Source: Selaginella moellendorffii
Lineage: Eukaryota > Streptophyta > Lycopodiopsida > Selaginellales > Selaginellaceae
NCBI RefSeq assembly: GCF_000143415.4
Contig: NW_003314294.1
Location: 531,473 to 595,472 of the forward strand
DNA length: 64,000 nt
Direction of reading: 5' to 3'
The translations under genes were made by a program, and so were the position numbers. Positions 42,609-52,913 of this stretch are shown here, piece by piece. Position 1 is the first letter of the stretch, and each line of letters opens with the position of its first letter. The notes below the pieces were generated by a model. It had not been told where the DNA came from. It searched no databases and saw nothing but the letters and a program-made list of their open reading frames with translations.

Positions 42609-42668
42609 CCTGGACTCGCGGAACTTTGAATTTTAGGGTTCTTGGAGAGAGAGTGTTCAAATGGAAGA

Positions 42669-43863
42669 CTACCGATTAAACGCCGTGCAGTCTCTCCTCA
42701 CATCGCCATCGCTCCCAACCTTCACTCCAACGCTCGACAGCCTTTGCATCGCGGCGCCAAATTCCTGGTAGAACTTTTGCTCGTCTCTCGCGAATTCCCT
42801 GATCATCTCCCTCGTCTTGCGCTTGGCGAGGAGCGTCTCGTCCGAGATGAGCAGCGCGTTTCCAGCGACGAGGGTCTTGTAGTAGGAGTTGTCGAAGGCG
42901 AATGGAGTGGAGGGATCGAAGGGCAGCACCAAGCCTGGATCATCGCCACGCTCGGGACAGGCGGCCTTGAGGCTCGACGCGAAAACCGGAGGGAGTCTCG
43001 GATCCATTGCGCGATCGCGGCTAAAGTTGTAGAGCCTCTTGTGGAATTGCTTGCAGTGAGCGAATCCAAAAGTGTGAGCACCTAGGGAGGAATCCATGAA
43101 ACTTTTCGAGCTTTTAGATGAAAAGCTTTGAGAGCTTACCACTCAGTACCACGAGATCTTCCATGTCCAGTCCTTTGCTCTTGAAGTTGCGTAAAAGTTG
43201 ATGGAGATTCAAGGTGGAGCCTGGAAGGTTGTCCTGGACCCTCGCGGCCTCGGAGATAAATCCATCTTTTCTTCCCTTGAGAACAGGATACGAAGGCCCA
43301 CCAGTCTGTCAATCAAAAAGACCTTTTGATCAACCTGGAAGCTAGAATTGCATGAGAACTATTGAAACTTATCTTACCAGCTCTATGAAGTTTCTCGCTA
43401 TGATCACCAAGATGTCAGCACAAGACACCACTCCCGGGCACTCGGCTTCCACCGCCGCCTTTGCTCGAACCACGGCATCAAAACCATCACCAGCCAAGTC
43501 CCTGTTAACTTCCGCGTCTCTTTCAGCCAAGTTGTCCGGAGTAGAAGTTATCATGATCGAGGCATCGCATCCCTGCACCATGCAAACAAGATCATCACAA
43601 GATCGAAAAAAACACAAGCAGAGAAACGAGAAAATCGGACTTACCTCAATGAAGCAGTCGTGGAACAAGAGCCTCACAACAGCCGCAGGAGTCGTGGGTG
43701 CTTCGGCCAGCTTAAGTTTAGCAGAGGTTGCGAGGATCTCTTCCAAATTTGGACAAGTCTCGGAGTAATAGCCGAGCTCGAGTTTATCTGCTGCTGCACT
43801 AAAAACCGCCAACGAAGCCTTCAACAAGGAAACCATTACCAAAATCTCACGCACTGGCGCCAT
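42669..43863 (-). CDS. Class III secretory peroxidase, 330 aa
   Basis: Four exons: 43645-43863, 43378-43572, 43140-43305, 42669-43081; phases agree. Residues 1-24 look like a signal peptide. The distal haem site is RLLFHDCF (His68), GCDAS follows, then ECPGVVSCADIL. The proximal site is VVLSG/AHTFGFAHC (His196), split by intron 3. Cysteines sit at the usual positions. Class III peroxidases use hydrogen peroxide to oxidise phenolics in the cell wall or vacuole (lignin cross-linking, defence). The length is normal for the family. It is the second of four minus-strand genes in tandem, with 60 bp to the GRAS start on one side and about 480 bp to the PHD gene on the other. Confidence 0.93.
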
Positions 43864-44346
43864 AGCGCAGCGCAGCTCGTGAGCAAACCTTGGACGAGCT
43901 GGGCCTTTTGCGCACCATTTCTAAACGAAATAAAAATAAACAGGCTCGTTAGCTGGAGCTAGCCCAAACCAAAGGAGAAAAATCACTATACTATACTTAG
44001 AAGCGAACCAGTTTTGAGTGGACTAAAATGACGATGCATTCTTCCAGAATATACAGTTTCATTTCTGTTGGAGAAGAACGGAAAAAAAAAAGAAAAAAGA
44101 GAAAGGTAAACAAAAAAAAACAAAAACGGAGGATCAGGAGGATCGAGAAATAAGAACCAACAAACATTAAGGGAACAAAGCTTAAAAAAAAGTATGGAAA
44201 CTGAAGAACCTTCTTGTCGTAGAGAGTGCCTCACTGAAAGAATTTGACTCCTACTGTTTTTCTTTCTTTCACTGACGAAGAACTGATGTCCTGTACCGGT
44301 TCGGGAAATACTGCTCTTGCCTGTTTCGATCGACCATCTTCCGCTT

Positions 44347-45431
44347 CTACACCCGGGCCCTCTTGCTGCAAGACGGGCATTTGTACTGCTTGATGTGTTC
44401 CGCTCTGGCCGGTGTAACCTTGACACAGCTCCCATGAAACCACTTTTGGCACGTATCGCATCCTATCCAGAACTCCTTCTTGTCCGCGTTGTAGGGGCCA
44501 TTGCAGGTCCCGCAGAAGGTGTCACCGTGCTCCTCCTCGTCTTCGTCGTAAGGAGAGTCTTCGTCCTCCTCGTCGCTCGATGGGGGCTTCTTCTGCGGAC
44601 GCAGTGACACCATTAGCAAGCACGCAGAGAACCAAGTTCGCCTTACAGATTTCGCACTAGAAGCCCTTTTGGAGCTGCTGTTGCCGTTTGTTTTCTCCTG
44701 CGCTTGCTTCTTCCCGGTGACCGTATCGTAGATGGTTGGAAGCGAGTTCATCAAGCTAAACAAGCGCTTCCTGTGTGCCACACGCGAAAAAGAGAAAGAA
44801 CAAAAGAGAACACACATCAGGGAATGGGAAAGATAAAAGAAAATAGGAGAGTCACCTGTCTGCCCTGTCAAAATGGGCACCATAGAAAAAAGCCACTGCA
44901 ATTAACCACGCGTCGCTGTGGACTGCTACTAGCGACAGCCATGCCTTGCGCTCCATCCCATCTCTCGCAAAGTTGATGCCGAGCGCCGGCTCCGGGAGCT
45001 CCGGAGGAACTTCTTCCGCTGGGAAATTCACCTCCCAGCTCTCGTCGGGAAATCCATACAGGCACAGGTTTTCCTTGTCTGCACACACAAAAAACACCCA
45101 CGCACGAACGGCGGCAGGCAGAGTTTAATCACTCTATCCGAGAGAAAAAAAGAGAAAAAAATTCAAGGCCCTGAGAACTAAATGAGCGCACCTGGATCGC
45201 ATTCATTGCAGAATTGCTCCACATCTGGGCAGCCCAAAACAAACGCAAGGCAAGAGAAAAATCTCTCATCAGTACCGGTCGGGCAAAAAAAGAGTGGGAG
45301 AATTCCACGATTGAGTGGAATTGGAGGAGCTCACCTTCTGTCAGCGCTTTCACCATTCCAGCTCTCCGCTTCTTGAAATCGGTGAAAATCTCCTCCACAG
45401 TGCGTGGGTTGTATGGAGCAGCATTTTCCAT
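44347..45431 (-). CDS. Alfin-like PHD-finger protein, 240 aa
   Basis: Five exons: 45335-45431, 45192-45224, 44856-45078, 44647-44770, 44347-44592; total 723 nt with consistent phases. The Alfin domain spans about residues 1-130 ([57 protein letters not shown]). A serine/lysine-rich linker and acidic stretch ([17 protein letters not shown]) follow. The C4HC3 PHD finger (about 186-236) has [19 protein letters not shown] and YKCPSC. Plant AL proteins are nuclear readers of H3K4me2/3. The start at 45431 matches family N-termini; an in-frame ATG at 45488 would add 19 residues. Upstream DNA has telo-box-like aaaccctag words (about 45487 and 45680), common in promoters of housekeeping plant genes. 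Confidence 0.93.
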
Positions 45432-46053
45432 GGCGGAATTCGTCCAAGAGCGAGCCCAAGAATCGCGCAGCGCAGCTCCTACACCCAAACCCTAGTCACT
45501 AAAACCCTGGCAGCCGCGGCCAAGAAGGAGCGCGCATCGCCGCCGAGGAAAAGGCCAATCCGTGGAGAGCGCCGAGAGGGATTTACCGTGGGGCGGGAGC
45601 TGAGAGAGAGGCGGCGGTGGAGCGGCCGCGGCGCAGCAACACAGATCTCGCGCACCCAACGCCCAACCAGCGACGAACCAAACCCTAGCGAGACAAAAGA
45701 AACCAACAAGATCCCTCTTTGACTGTTAGCATATGCTGATTCTGTTAAGTGCGGAGGCGAATATTCGTCACGGTAGAAAAAAGTATGAAGCCGTTGACGT
45801 CCCCGAGAAAGAAAAAAGAAAACCATGGAACTGAATGTTCTCAAACTTTTTTTCCTTTTCTTCGATCATAGCGTTATCACTGTTGTCGATTACAAACCAA
45901 AACAACTTTAGCTTCTCTCATCTATAGGACGATCACGAAATGTAGCTACAAAGAAAGGAAAAAGGATAGAACAGAACAGAGCTTGGATCGATGGGGGTGG
46001 ATCGATGATCGCTCGCTGTGAAAAGAAAGAGAAACCCAAGAGAAATCGATCGA

Positions 46054-46998
46054 TCACGCGCTGGCCCGGGAGACGAGGAGCTCGCTGATGTCCCAGAGCT
46101 TCTTCCCGAGCTGTGGATCCAGCGCCTTCTTGGACGGCTTCGCCTCCTGGCAATCCGCGAGGTAGCGGCCGCTCACATCCGCCATGTCGGGGTGGATGGC
46201 CGCGTAGATCGTCGTCGCCGCGCCCTGCTCCACGCTCTTCCATTTGCCCGCGTATATGATCTTGACGAAGAGCTTCATCGCCGCCGAGTGGCGCCACAGC
46301 GGCGTCCCGATCAGCCCCGGGTGGACCGCGTTGGCCGTGATGTTGATCTTCTCCCGCTGGAACATCGCTGTCAGGGAGTTCGCGTGGAGGATGTTGGCCA
46401 GCTTCGATTGCCCATACGCCTTCTTGGAATCGTAGCTCCCGCGATCGTTGATAGCGTCGAGATCGCGGATCCCTTCCTTGTAGCCCACCGTCGCGTGCGC
46501 CACCGACGAGAGATTGACGATCCGGCCCTGGATCCCGGATTTCGCCGCCGTCTCCTTCATCGTGTCGAGCAGGAGATTCGTGAGCAAGAAATGGCCCAGG
46601 TGATTCGTCGCGAACTGCGATTCCACGCCGTCGGCCGTGAGGCTGAAGGGGCAGAACATCAAACCCGCGTTGTTGATGAGGAGATTGAGCGGCAGGCCGG
46701 ATTTCTTGAAATCCTCGACGAAGCCCCGGACGCTGGCCAGCGACGCCAAATCCAGCTCCATACACTGCACCGACGCCCCCGGCAGCTCCTTCTCCATCGC
46801 CGCGCGGGCTCTCTCCGCGGCTTCCTTGTTCCTGGCCGCGATCACAACCCTGGCTCCCTGCTTCGCAAGAATGCGCACCACTTCCGCGCCAATGCCACTC
46901 GCCCCTCCCGTGACGATTGCCGTGAGATTCTTGGCGTCAATCCCCTGCGCCACTTCCTCAGCGGTGGAGTGCGCGCCATAGCCTGATCGCTTCCCCAT
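46054..46998 (-). CDS. Short-chain dehydrogenase/reductase, retinol-dehydrogenase/TIC32-like, 314 aa
   Basis: Single exon. Classical SDR order: TGGASGIG cofactor motif (about 31-38), AARNKEAAER, DLASLASV, NNAG (about 110-113), the catalytic Ser within IVNLSSVA, YGQSKLAN (Tyr and Lys of YxxxK, about 196-200) and NAVHPGLIGTPL. It is NAD(P)H-dependent by family, substrate unknown. Plant members of this group include the TIC32 translocon-associated reductases and protochlorophyllide-reductase relatives. No clear transit peptide is present, as in TIC32. It diverges from the PPR gene at 47183 across a 184-bp shared promoter. Confidence 0.9.
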   Translation of the reverse strand: MGKRSGYGAHSTAEEVAQGIDAKNLTAIVTGGASGIGAEVVRILAKQGARVVIAARNKEAAERARAAMEKELPGASVQCMELDLASLASVRGFVEDFKKSGLPLNLLINNAGLMFCPFSLTADGVESQFATNHLGHFLLTNLLLDTMKETAAKSGIQGRIVNLSSVAHATVGYKEGIRDLDAINDRGSYDSKKAYGQSKLANILHANSLTAMFQREKINITANAVHPGLIGTPLWRHSAAMKLFVKIIYAGKWKSVEQGAATTIYAAIHPDMADVSGRYLADCQEAKPSKKALDPQLGKKLWDISELLVSRASA

Positions 46999-47182
46999 TC
47001 TTTCTTTCTCCCTCGTATAAAAGACACTTTCCTATAAACCCTAAACGCGCGCGATCCAATGGCCTAGATCTAGATATATCCAACGGCCGGAACCGACTAA
47101 TCCGATCCAACGGCCGATAATATCGATCGCACGGCCCCAGCACGTCTTGCGTGGAAGACCTTTAACCGCGTTGGCATTTAAA
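46999..47182. promoter_or_regulatory. Bidirectional promoter between SDR and PPR genes
   Basis: Only 184 bp separate the two ATGs. The region has a telo-box (aaaccctaaac, about 47036-47046) and two copies of atccaacggcc (near 47078 and 47105) within 40 bp; a variant, gatccaatggcc, lies at about 47053. No TATA box is evident for the PPR side. Confidence 0.5.
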
Positions 47183-48835
47183 ATGCTCCAGGCGCTCGCC
47201 AAGAGCCCTAGATTCGATTCTTCCTCGTCGCGGCTGCGCGATCTCGTCAATCTCATCGACGCGGGATCCATCCGCCCCGACGCGGCGGATTTCCGTCGCC
47301 TCATCGCGGATTGTACAGATCTTCGCCTCCTCCACGAAGCAAGATGCATCCACAGCTTGGTCCACCGCCACGGCCTCGCCGGCGATCGATTGATCGGCAA
47401 CTACCTCGTCAAGATGTTCGTGCGCTGCGGCGACATCGACAGGGCGCGCGAGGTCTTCGATCGGGTAAGCGCCAGGGACGTGATCCTCTGGACGGAGATG
47501 ATCGCCGCATATGGCGAGAGGGGATATTTCCAGGAGTCGCTGGAGCTCTGGAAGATCATGAGGCTCGAGGGAGCCATGCCGGATCTCATCGCATTCGTCA
47601 CAGCGCTCAAATCTTGCTGCTGCCCGGCGAGCCTCGGGGATGGGGCGCTCATCCACTGGATGATTCTCGAGAGCGGCCTGGGATCCAACGTGATCGTGGA
47701 GACGGCATTGGTGAATATGTACGCTAGATGCGGCAGGATCGAGCAGGCAACCGCGATGTTCTTCGGGATTTCTCACAGGGACATTGTCGCGTGGAACGCG
47801 ATCATAGCGGTAAATGCCGAGAGAGGGCATTTTGGCCAGGCCATGCATCTCTTCCATTCGCTGCTGCTCGAGGGCGAGAGATCGCCCAACAAGAGCACCT
47901 ATGTGGCGGTTCTCTCGGCTTGCAGAGATCTCCACGACCTCAAGCTCCTCCACTCGTGCTCAATCCACAGTGGCCTGGAGCTCCACGTAGAGGTCGCCAC
48001 GGCACTCGTGCACGCGTATGCTCAGCTCGGGCACCTCTCCATCTCTCGCTCGATCTTCGACCGGTTGCTCTGCCAAGATCGAGACATCGTCCTCTGGAAC
48101 GCGATGATCGAAGCCTATGCCCAAGAGGGCGATCGCGAATCCATCGCCCTGTTCCGGCAAATGCAGCTCCTCGGCTGCCACCCAGACCGAGCGACGTTCC
48201 TGAGCTTGCTCTCGGCGTGCTCGGCTATGGTGGACCTGGAAGAAGGAAAGAGACTACACTCGCGGATCGGGAGCTGCCTCGAGGACTTCCAGATCCAAAA
48301 TTCGCTGCTTGCGATGTACGCCAGGTGTGGGAGGCTCGAGCTCGCGCAGCTCCTCTTCGATGGAATGCCCGAGAGGTCGGTCTTCTCCTGGAACTCCATG
48401 GTCGCCGCGTATGCTCAGCACGGGCATCTCGACCAAGTCTTCCAGAGCCTGAAGAGGATGCAAAACGAAGGCGTCAAGCCCGACAGCGTGACGTTCGTGA
48501 GCGTCCTCAGTGCTTGCAGTGGAGCCGGACTGCTGGTAGAGGGCCGGAGCCACTTCGAGTTTGTGAAGCGTCACATTCGCGAGTGGCCGAGCACCGAGCA
48601 CTACGGCTGCATGATCGATCTCCTTGGTCGCCTGGGAAGATTGGAGGAGGCCGAAAGACTAGTTTTGGAGGTCCCGGACAAAGCAGCGGACGCGGTGCTG
48701 TGGAGAACACTGCTCGCTGCTTCCCGGACTTACGGAGATTTGGAGCGAGGGAGACGAGCGGCGGAGAGAGTGGTGGATTTAGATCCGGACGACTCTGCTG
48801 CTTACGTCGTGCTCTACAACACAGTTGCCACTTAG
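47183..48835 (+). CDS. PLS-class pentatricopeptide repeat protein ending in an E motif, 550 aa
   Basis: Single exon, no intron, starting at the first ATG. About a dozen PPR motifs of P, L and S type are visible, for example DRLIGNYLVKMFVRCGDIDR, ILWTEMIAAYGERGYFQESL and FSWNSMVAAYAQHGHLDQVF. The E region (LWRTLLAASRTYGDLERGRR, AAERVVDLDPDDSAAYVVL) closes the protein after YNTVAT, so E2/DYW segments are absent or were lost. PLS proteins with E domains usually recruit a deaminase for organelle C-to-U editing, which is very extensive in lycophytes. A basic, alcohol-rich N-terminus (MLQALAKSPRFDSSSSRLRD) fits organelle targeting. Its editing site cannot be predicted confidently here. Confidence 0.9.
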   Translation: MLQALAKSPRFDSSSSRLRDLVNLIDAGSIRPDAADFRRLIADCTDLRLLHEARCIHSLVHRHGLAGDRLIGNYLVKMFVRCGDIDRAREVFDRVSARDVILWTEMIAAYGERGYFQESLELWKIMRLEGAMPDLIAFVTALKSCCCPASLGDGALIHWMILESGLGSNVIVETALVNMYARCGRIEQATAMFFGISHRDIVAWNAIIAVNAERGHFGQAMHLFHSLLLEGERSPNKSTYVAVLSACRDLHDLKLLHSCSIHSGLELHVEVATALVHAYAQLGHLSISRSIFDRLLCQDRDIVLWNAMIEAYAQEGDRESIALFRQMQLLGCHPDRATFLSLLSACSAMVDLEEGKRLHSRIGSCLEDFQIQNSLLAMYARCGRLELAQLLFDGMPERSVFSWNSMVAAYAQHGHLDQVFQSLKRMQNEGVKPDSVTFVSVLSACSGAGLLVEGRSHFEFVKRHIREWPSTEHYGCMIDLLGRLGRLEEAERLVLEVPDKAADAVLWRTLLAASRTYGDLERGRRAAERVVDLDPDDSAAYVVLYNTVAT

Positions 48836-49048
48836 AACAAAGCACGGAGAAGAAAAGACCGATGCAAAGAGACCTCAGGAACTTGGATGATAAGTTACGT
48901 GGATAGTTTCCTGGCTGCCAGAGCAACGAGGCCTTTGAAACACTACTAAGAAAAACAAACTACGCGCTTCATGGCTGGATTTTCCTGAGAAGATCGAAAG
49001 GTTCTGAGGAGAAAACGAAGGAAAACAAGCGCTACCTCTTTTGTGAGC

Positions 49049-49571
49049 TTAGAAAGATGGCTTCCGGATCGGTCTCGAGGGAGGAAGTAAACCACGGCGA
49101 GCTTGACGCTTGAGGTAGTGACGCCGCGCAGCAATCATCTCCTTGTGCGTTGGTCCCTGTAAAAAAAACGAAGGAAGTTCATGCTAGAAACTTTGCATCA
49201 TTCTTTTTTACTTTTGGAAGGTCATAGAAATCGTCCGTCGTTGGAGAAGTTCCATCTTCCTGGAAAGAAAAAAAAAAAACAATCAGAGAGCTTGAATCAC
49301 TAAGATCTCAAAAATGTACCTTGTTCTCCCCCTCTGGAGCTCCCTCTTCCTGGGAAAGAAAACGAGCGATCAATCTACAAGCCGAGGAAGCATCGCATAC
49401 CTTTGGCGGCGGGAGATGGGGTCCAATCGCGGGGAAGAAAGAGTACCCTCGAGCACAAATCACGAATCCACCATCGCTAGCGCGCGGCACTGCGTGCGAA
49501 GCGCTGCCACGGGACGCATTGGCGTGCAGCGCTTGCAGCGCCTTGCCCGAGCTCCTTACCGCTCGAAACAT
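49049..49571 (-). CDS. Small protein of unknown function, 118 aa, probably organellar
   Basis: Four exons in one frame: 49401-49571, 49320-49349, 49212-49259 and 49049-49156, all with GT-AG borders and phase 0. The N-terminus (MFRAVRSSGKALQALHANAS, rich in R, S, A and free of acidic residues) looks like a mitochondrial or plastid presequence. The middle is acidic (EEGAPEGENK, TTDDFYDL). The C-terminus is basic: HKEMIAARRHYLKRQARRG, then LLPPSRP. The family is not recognised; the basic tail could bind nucleic acid or a membrane surface. A telo-box-like aaaccctaaacccc lies just upstream (about 49578-49591). Confidence 0.6.
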
Positions 49572-49639
49572 TGCCGCAAACCCTAAACCCCGTTACAGTT
49601 TAGGGCATTTCATATTCTTAGAATATTTCTTCTGAAAAT

Positions 49640-52600
49640 ATCTCATTTTCTTAAATATAAATACATAGTTAAGTGATAAACCAGGTGATCTCCATCTAAC
49701 CTCCCACCAATACCAAATTCCACCTGTGCAAATTTGCTACCCACATCCCATGTTTTCTAAGCATTGCAGGCATAACCTCTAATGGCATTGTTGTCAAAGG
49801 CTGCCTTTGTCTGGATGCTTTCTCCAAATAGACAAAACCAAGGGCTTATACATCAATAGTGTCTGATTTGAAGTTTCCAAGCACCATCTTTCCTAAAACC
49901 CAGAAAGCCATCCACAAAAGAGAAAAAGAAAAAGAAGAAACTTACTAATTACAAGTGAAGAGCTATTGTATTGATATGGCCTATTGTATATTTCTTGATG
50001 CAAGTCTATGGGAAGATATGGTCAAAATTATAGTGTGAATGGTAAGATATGGATGAAAATGTGAACTAAGTAAATATAGTGGAAATAACAAAAAAAAGGA
50101 AATGGAAAAAGTTAAATCTAGACAATATAAAAGCTAGATTTAAACCAAAATCCTAAATCAAAGCTTGTTTAGGTTGCCAAAGTTGTCATTTTGCACTCTA
50201 AATCCCACATGTTGACACACTTGAGTGATTTGATAAAGTAAACCTTATCCTTCAGAAGTATGTAATTGTTAGCATTTTTTGGAGAAGATATAATGATTTA
50301 TGTATTTGATTTTTCATCCTTGATAACTCTTTTTTTTTTACTTAATTTGACTTTGTGTTTGCACTACATTCAGACTAATCTAAAATAGAGTTTATGAAAA
50401 AATACAATAATGAATACTAAGCTAATTGATTAATCCCTATAGTTTTGATTGATCTAGTTATAATTATGCTTAAGAAGGATCCGCTAGTGCCATGCTAAAT
50501 AGTTGTGGATTAGCCTATGTGCCACTCATACCAAACTTAGGGGAAGTTTAATTTTACTCATAGTAACATCATAATAACCATTGATAGGTTTATATTAATC
50601 CTGCCATAACCTTTAAGTTGTTCATATGCTTCATTTACAAGCCCACGTGGAAGCTCATGCCAATGATTCATCTCAAATTCATTTTATAAACTCAAGCGAA
50701 AGCTTATGCAATATGGTACAAAAATGGTATACATTACTACTAGTGGTGACCTAAACCAAATGTAAAAGAAAGAGTGCCACAGTCTAGCAAAGGCCAAATT
50801 TATGTGTTAGTTAAACCCACACTAGTATGTTGAAATTATACTAAACTCCATTGAACACTAGGCTAAATACAAGGAGATAATGTTTATAAAGATTTGAGTG
50901 TATATTGAACCCTCATTTTGTAGTGCAATAAGCTTAGAGTTCAACTCCAAATTTATATATTCCACAATTAAAGAGGTAAATTTAGAACTCTTTCAGATAA
51001 GTATATAATTGCTAGTTCTTAATAACCATTTTCATTTGTAGAATGCTTAAAATGTCTCTCCAAAACACCAAAAAAATTTCCAAGCTCCACACTTAAGTGT
51101 ATCCAAGCCTCAATGTACTAGTTGTCAACATGAAAGCATCTAAATCAAAAGTAAAGGCTTATAAGAATGTAACATAGCAAATTTGAAATATAGCAAAAGC
51201 TATATGTTTGGGTGCTTGGACACTAAGAGCTTGATTGAAATATATAAACATTATTTGGAACATATATTATAAGAAAAATGATTGTTATAATGAAGCTCAA
51301 AACAATACAAGTGGGAATTCCAAAAACATAAGTGGGAAATCCATAAATAAAAGTGAAGAATGGAAAATTTAAAAATACCAACAGACACAAGTCAAAAATC
51401 CTAAAATGTAGTAAAAACTCTTAACACCAGTTGAAAGTCAAGCAACTCCAATAGAAATTCTTGAAAAACTAGCCAAAAATGAAGGAACTCTAGTGGCATA
51501 GCTCCACTATGTCAAATGTAAATAAACTAGAATAGATAGACATAACTATAGGATGGCTAGATAGCATATTTAGGGCTTTTTAAAAAGTTTTGCCTTGCCT
51601 TTGCTTTTGCCTTTGAGAATATGGATGAGGAGAAACTTTGGTGTTAGAATTGCAAAATGCTTGCACTATAGCTTTATCAAACTTTTGTAATACACTTTAC
51701 AATTGTTTACAATTATGATTAATCAATCTATGTTGCCCATCCTAGACCTTTCCATAGTAGGCAATTGCCTTTATCTAATGCCCCAAGACATAAAGAATAC
51801 TACTCAAGACCTATGTGGAGATTATGACCTACCCTGTCAGCTACCTCCTTACCATCACAAATCACTTGAACTCTTCATCCATGCTTGGGTGTTTTAAAAA
51901 CCTACATAAAATATCTTGCTTCACATTGAGTGAGAGTTGTTATGTGGCCTTGAGAAAGCTCTTCACATGTTGTTTGGCTATTCTTCTATCTCCTATCTCA
52001 GCCATTACTTTGTGAGTTGCAGCTCTCCACCATTATCCTCATGTAACTGGTACAAGTACTGTAATAATGATGTCATCTTGATGTTGTGATACACTCCTAT
52101 TGGATAATTAAATGTATGGAAAAAAGGGAGAGCTCATAAAGCTTTGTTCTAGAACCATACATGCTTAAGTTGTAAATGAGCTTGTAACATGTGGAAATGG
52201 AAAAGATGACTATCATTAGTTGGAAGTGAGGAGCACACTTTCAAATAGAATCTTTGTTGTATGGTTAATCCACCATGCCTCCTTGCAAGTTCACGCTTTC
52301 ATGAACGGAAGTTGAGGGTTACAGCTTTCCTAAAAGCCTCGCTTTTACCAGATATCAATCAACATGTGGTATGATTCCTTTAGCCAACTAACAAAGTCAG
52401 ACCTAAAACCCTTTGATACTAAATGTAAACTCCTGAATTTAAACTTTCTTAGGAGGTCACCCAACTTAGTAATATTCAAACCCAAGGATGCTTAACCTTA
52501 AATATCCCAAAACCCTTAACCAATTAGAAAAGGGGTATACTTATGTTCATGGGCCCTTTTCTTTTATATTTGAACCTCTATGAATCGTCTCTCGAGTTGT

Positions 52601-52910
52601 TTCCTTTGGTTGCTTACATTAATATTGATTGTTTCCATTTTATTCCAACTAAAAATAAAAGTTTAAGTTTATCTAATAGACCTACATTTTATATTGAGGG
52701 AAGTGGGGGGGAATTTTATATATATACATATATAAAATTCATATAAAATTTGTGTTGAGTGAGATATATTAACAAATTACTGTTTCTAATAAAGTTAGGA
52801 CAAAATGGAATGTGAGAAGAATACATATGGCACTTCCTAAGCTAAATAAATTTTAAAAAATATAAATACCTATACTACAAGCTATATATTTCTATTTTTT
52901 ACATATATTT
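49640..52910. other. AT-rich gene-poor stretch
   Basis: Markedly AT-rich compared with both sides. Open frames are short (at most about 66 codons) and show no recognisable similarity. I saw no transposon ends, tandem arrays or RNA genes. The stretch ends at the AT-biased lectin-like gene at 52914. Confidence 0.6.
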
Positions 52911-52913
52911 TTT

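Noticed and set aside
45908..46765. 285-codon minus-strand frame overlapping the SDR gene
   Set aside because: Same-strand shifted frame of the SDR coding region; composition typical of a shadow.
46018..46986. 322-codon open frame antisense to the SDR gene
   Set aside because: Shadow frame with Arg/His-rich composition; the SDR motifs are on the minus strand.
47728..48906. 392-codon frame overlapping the PPR gene
   Set aside because: Alternative frame of a GC-rich gene; it lacks PPR spacing and is Arg/Pro-rich.
49640..52910. Organellar DNA insertion as the cause of the AT-rich stretch
   Set aside because: No recognisable plastid or mitochondrial genes, tRNAs or rRNA segments were seen.
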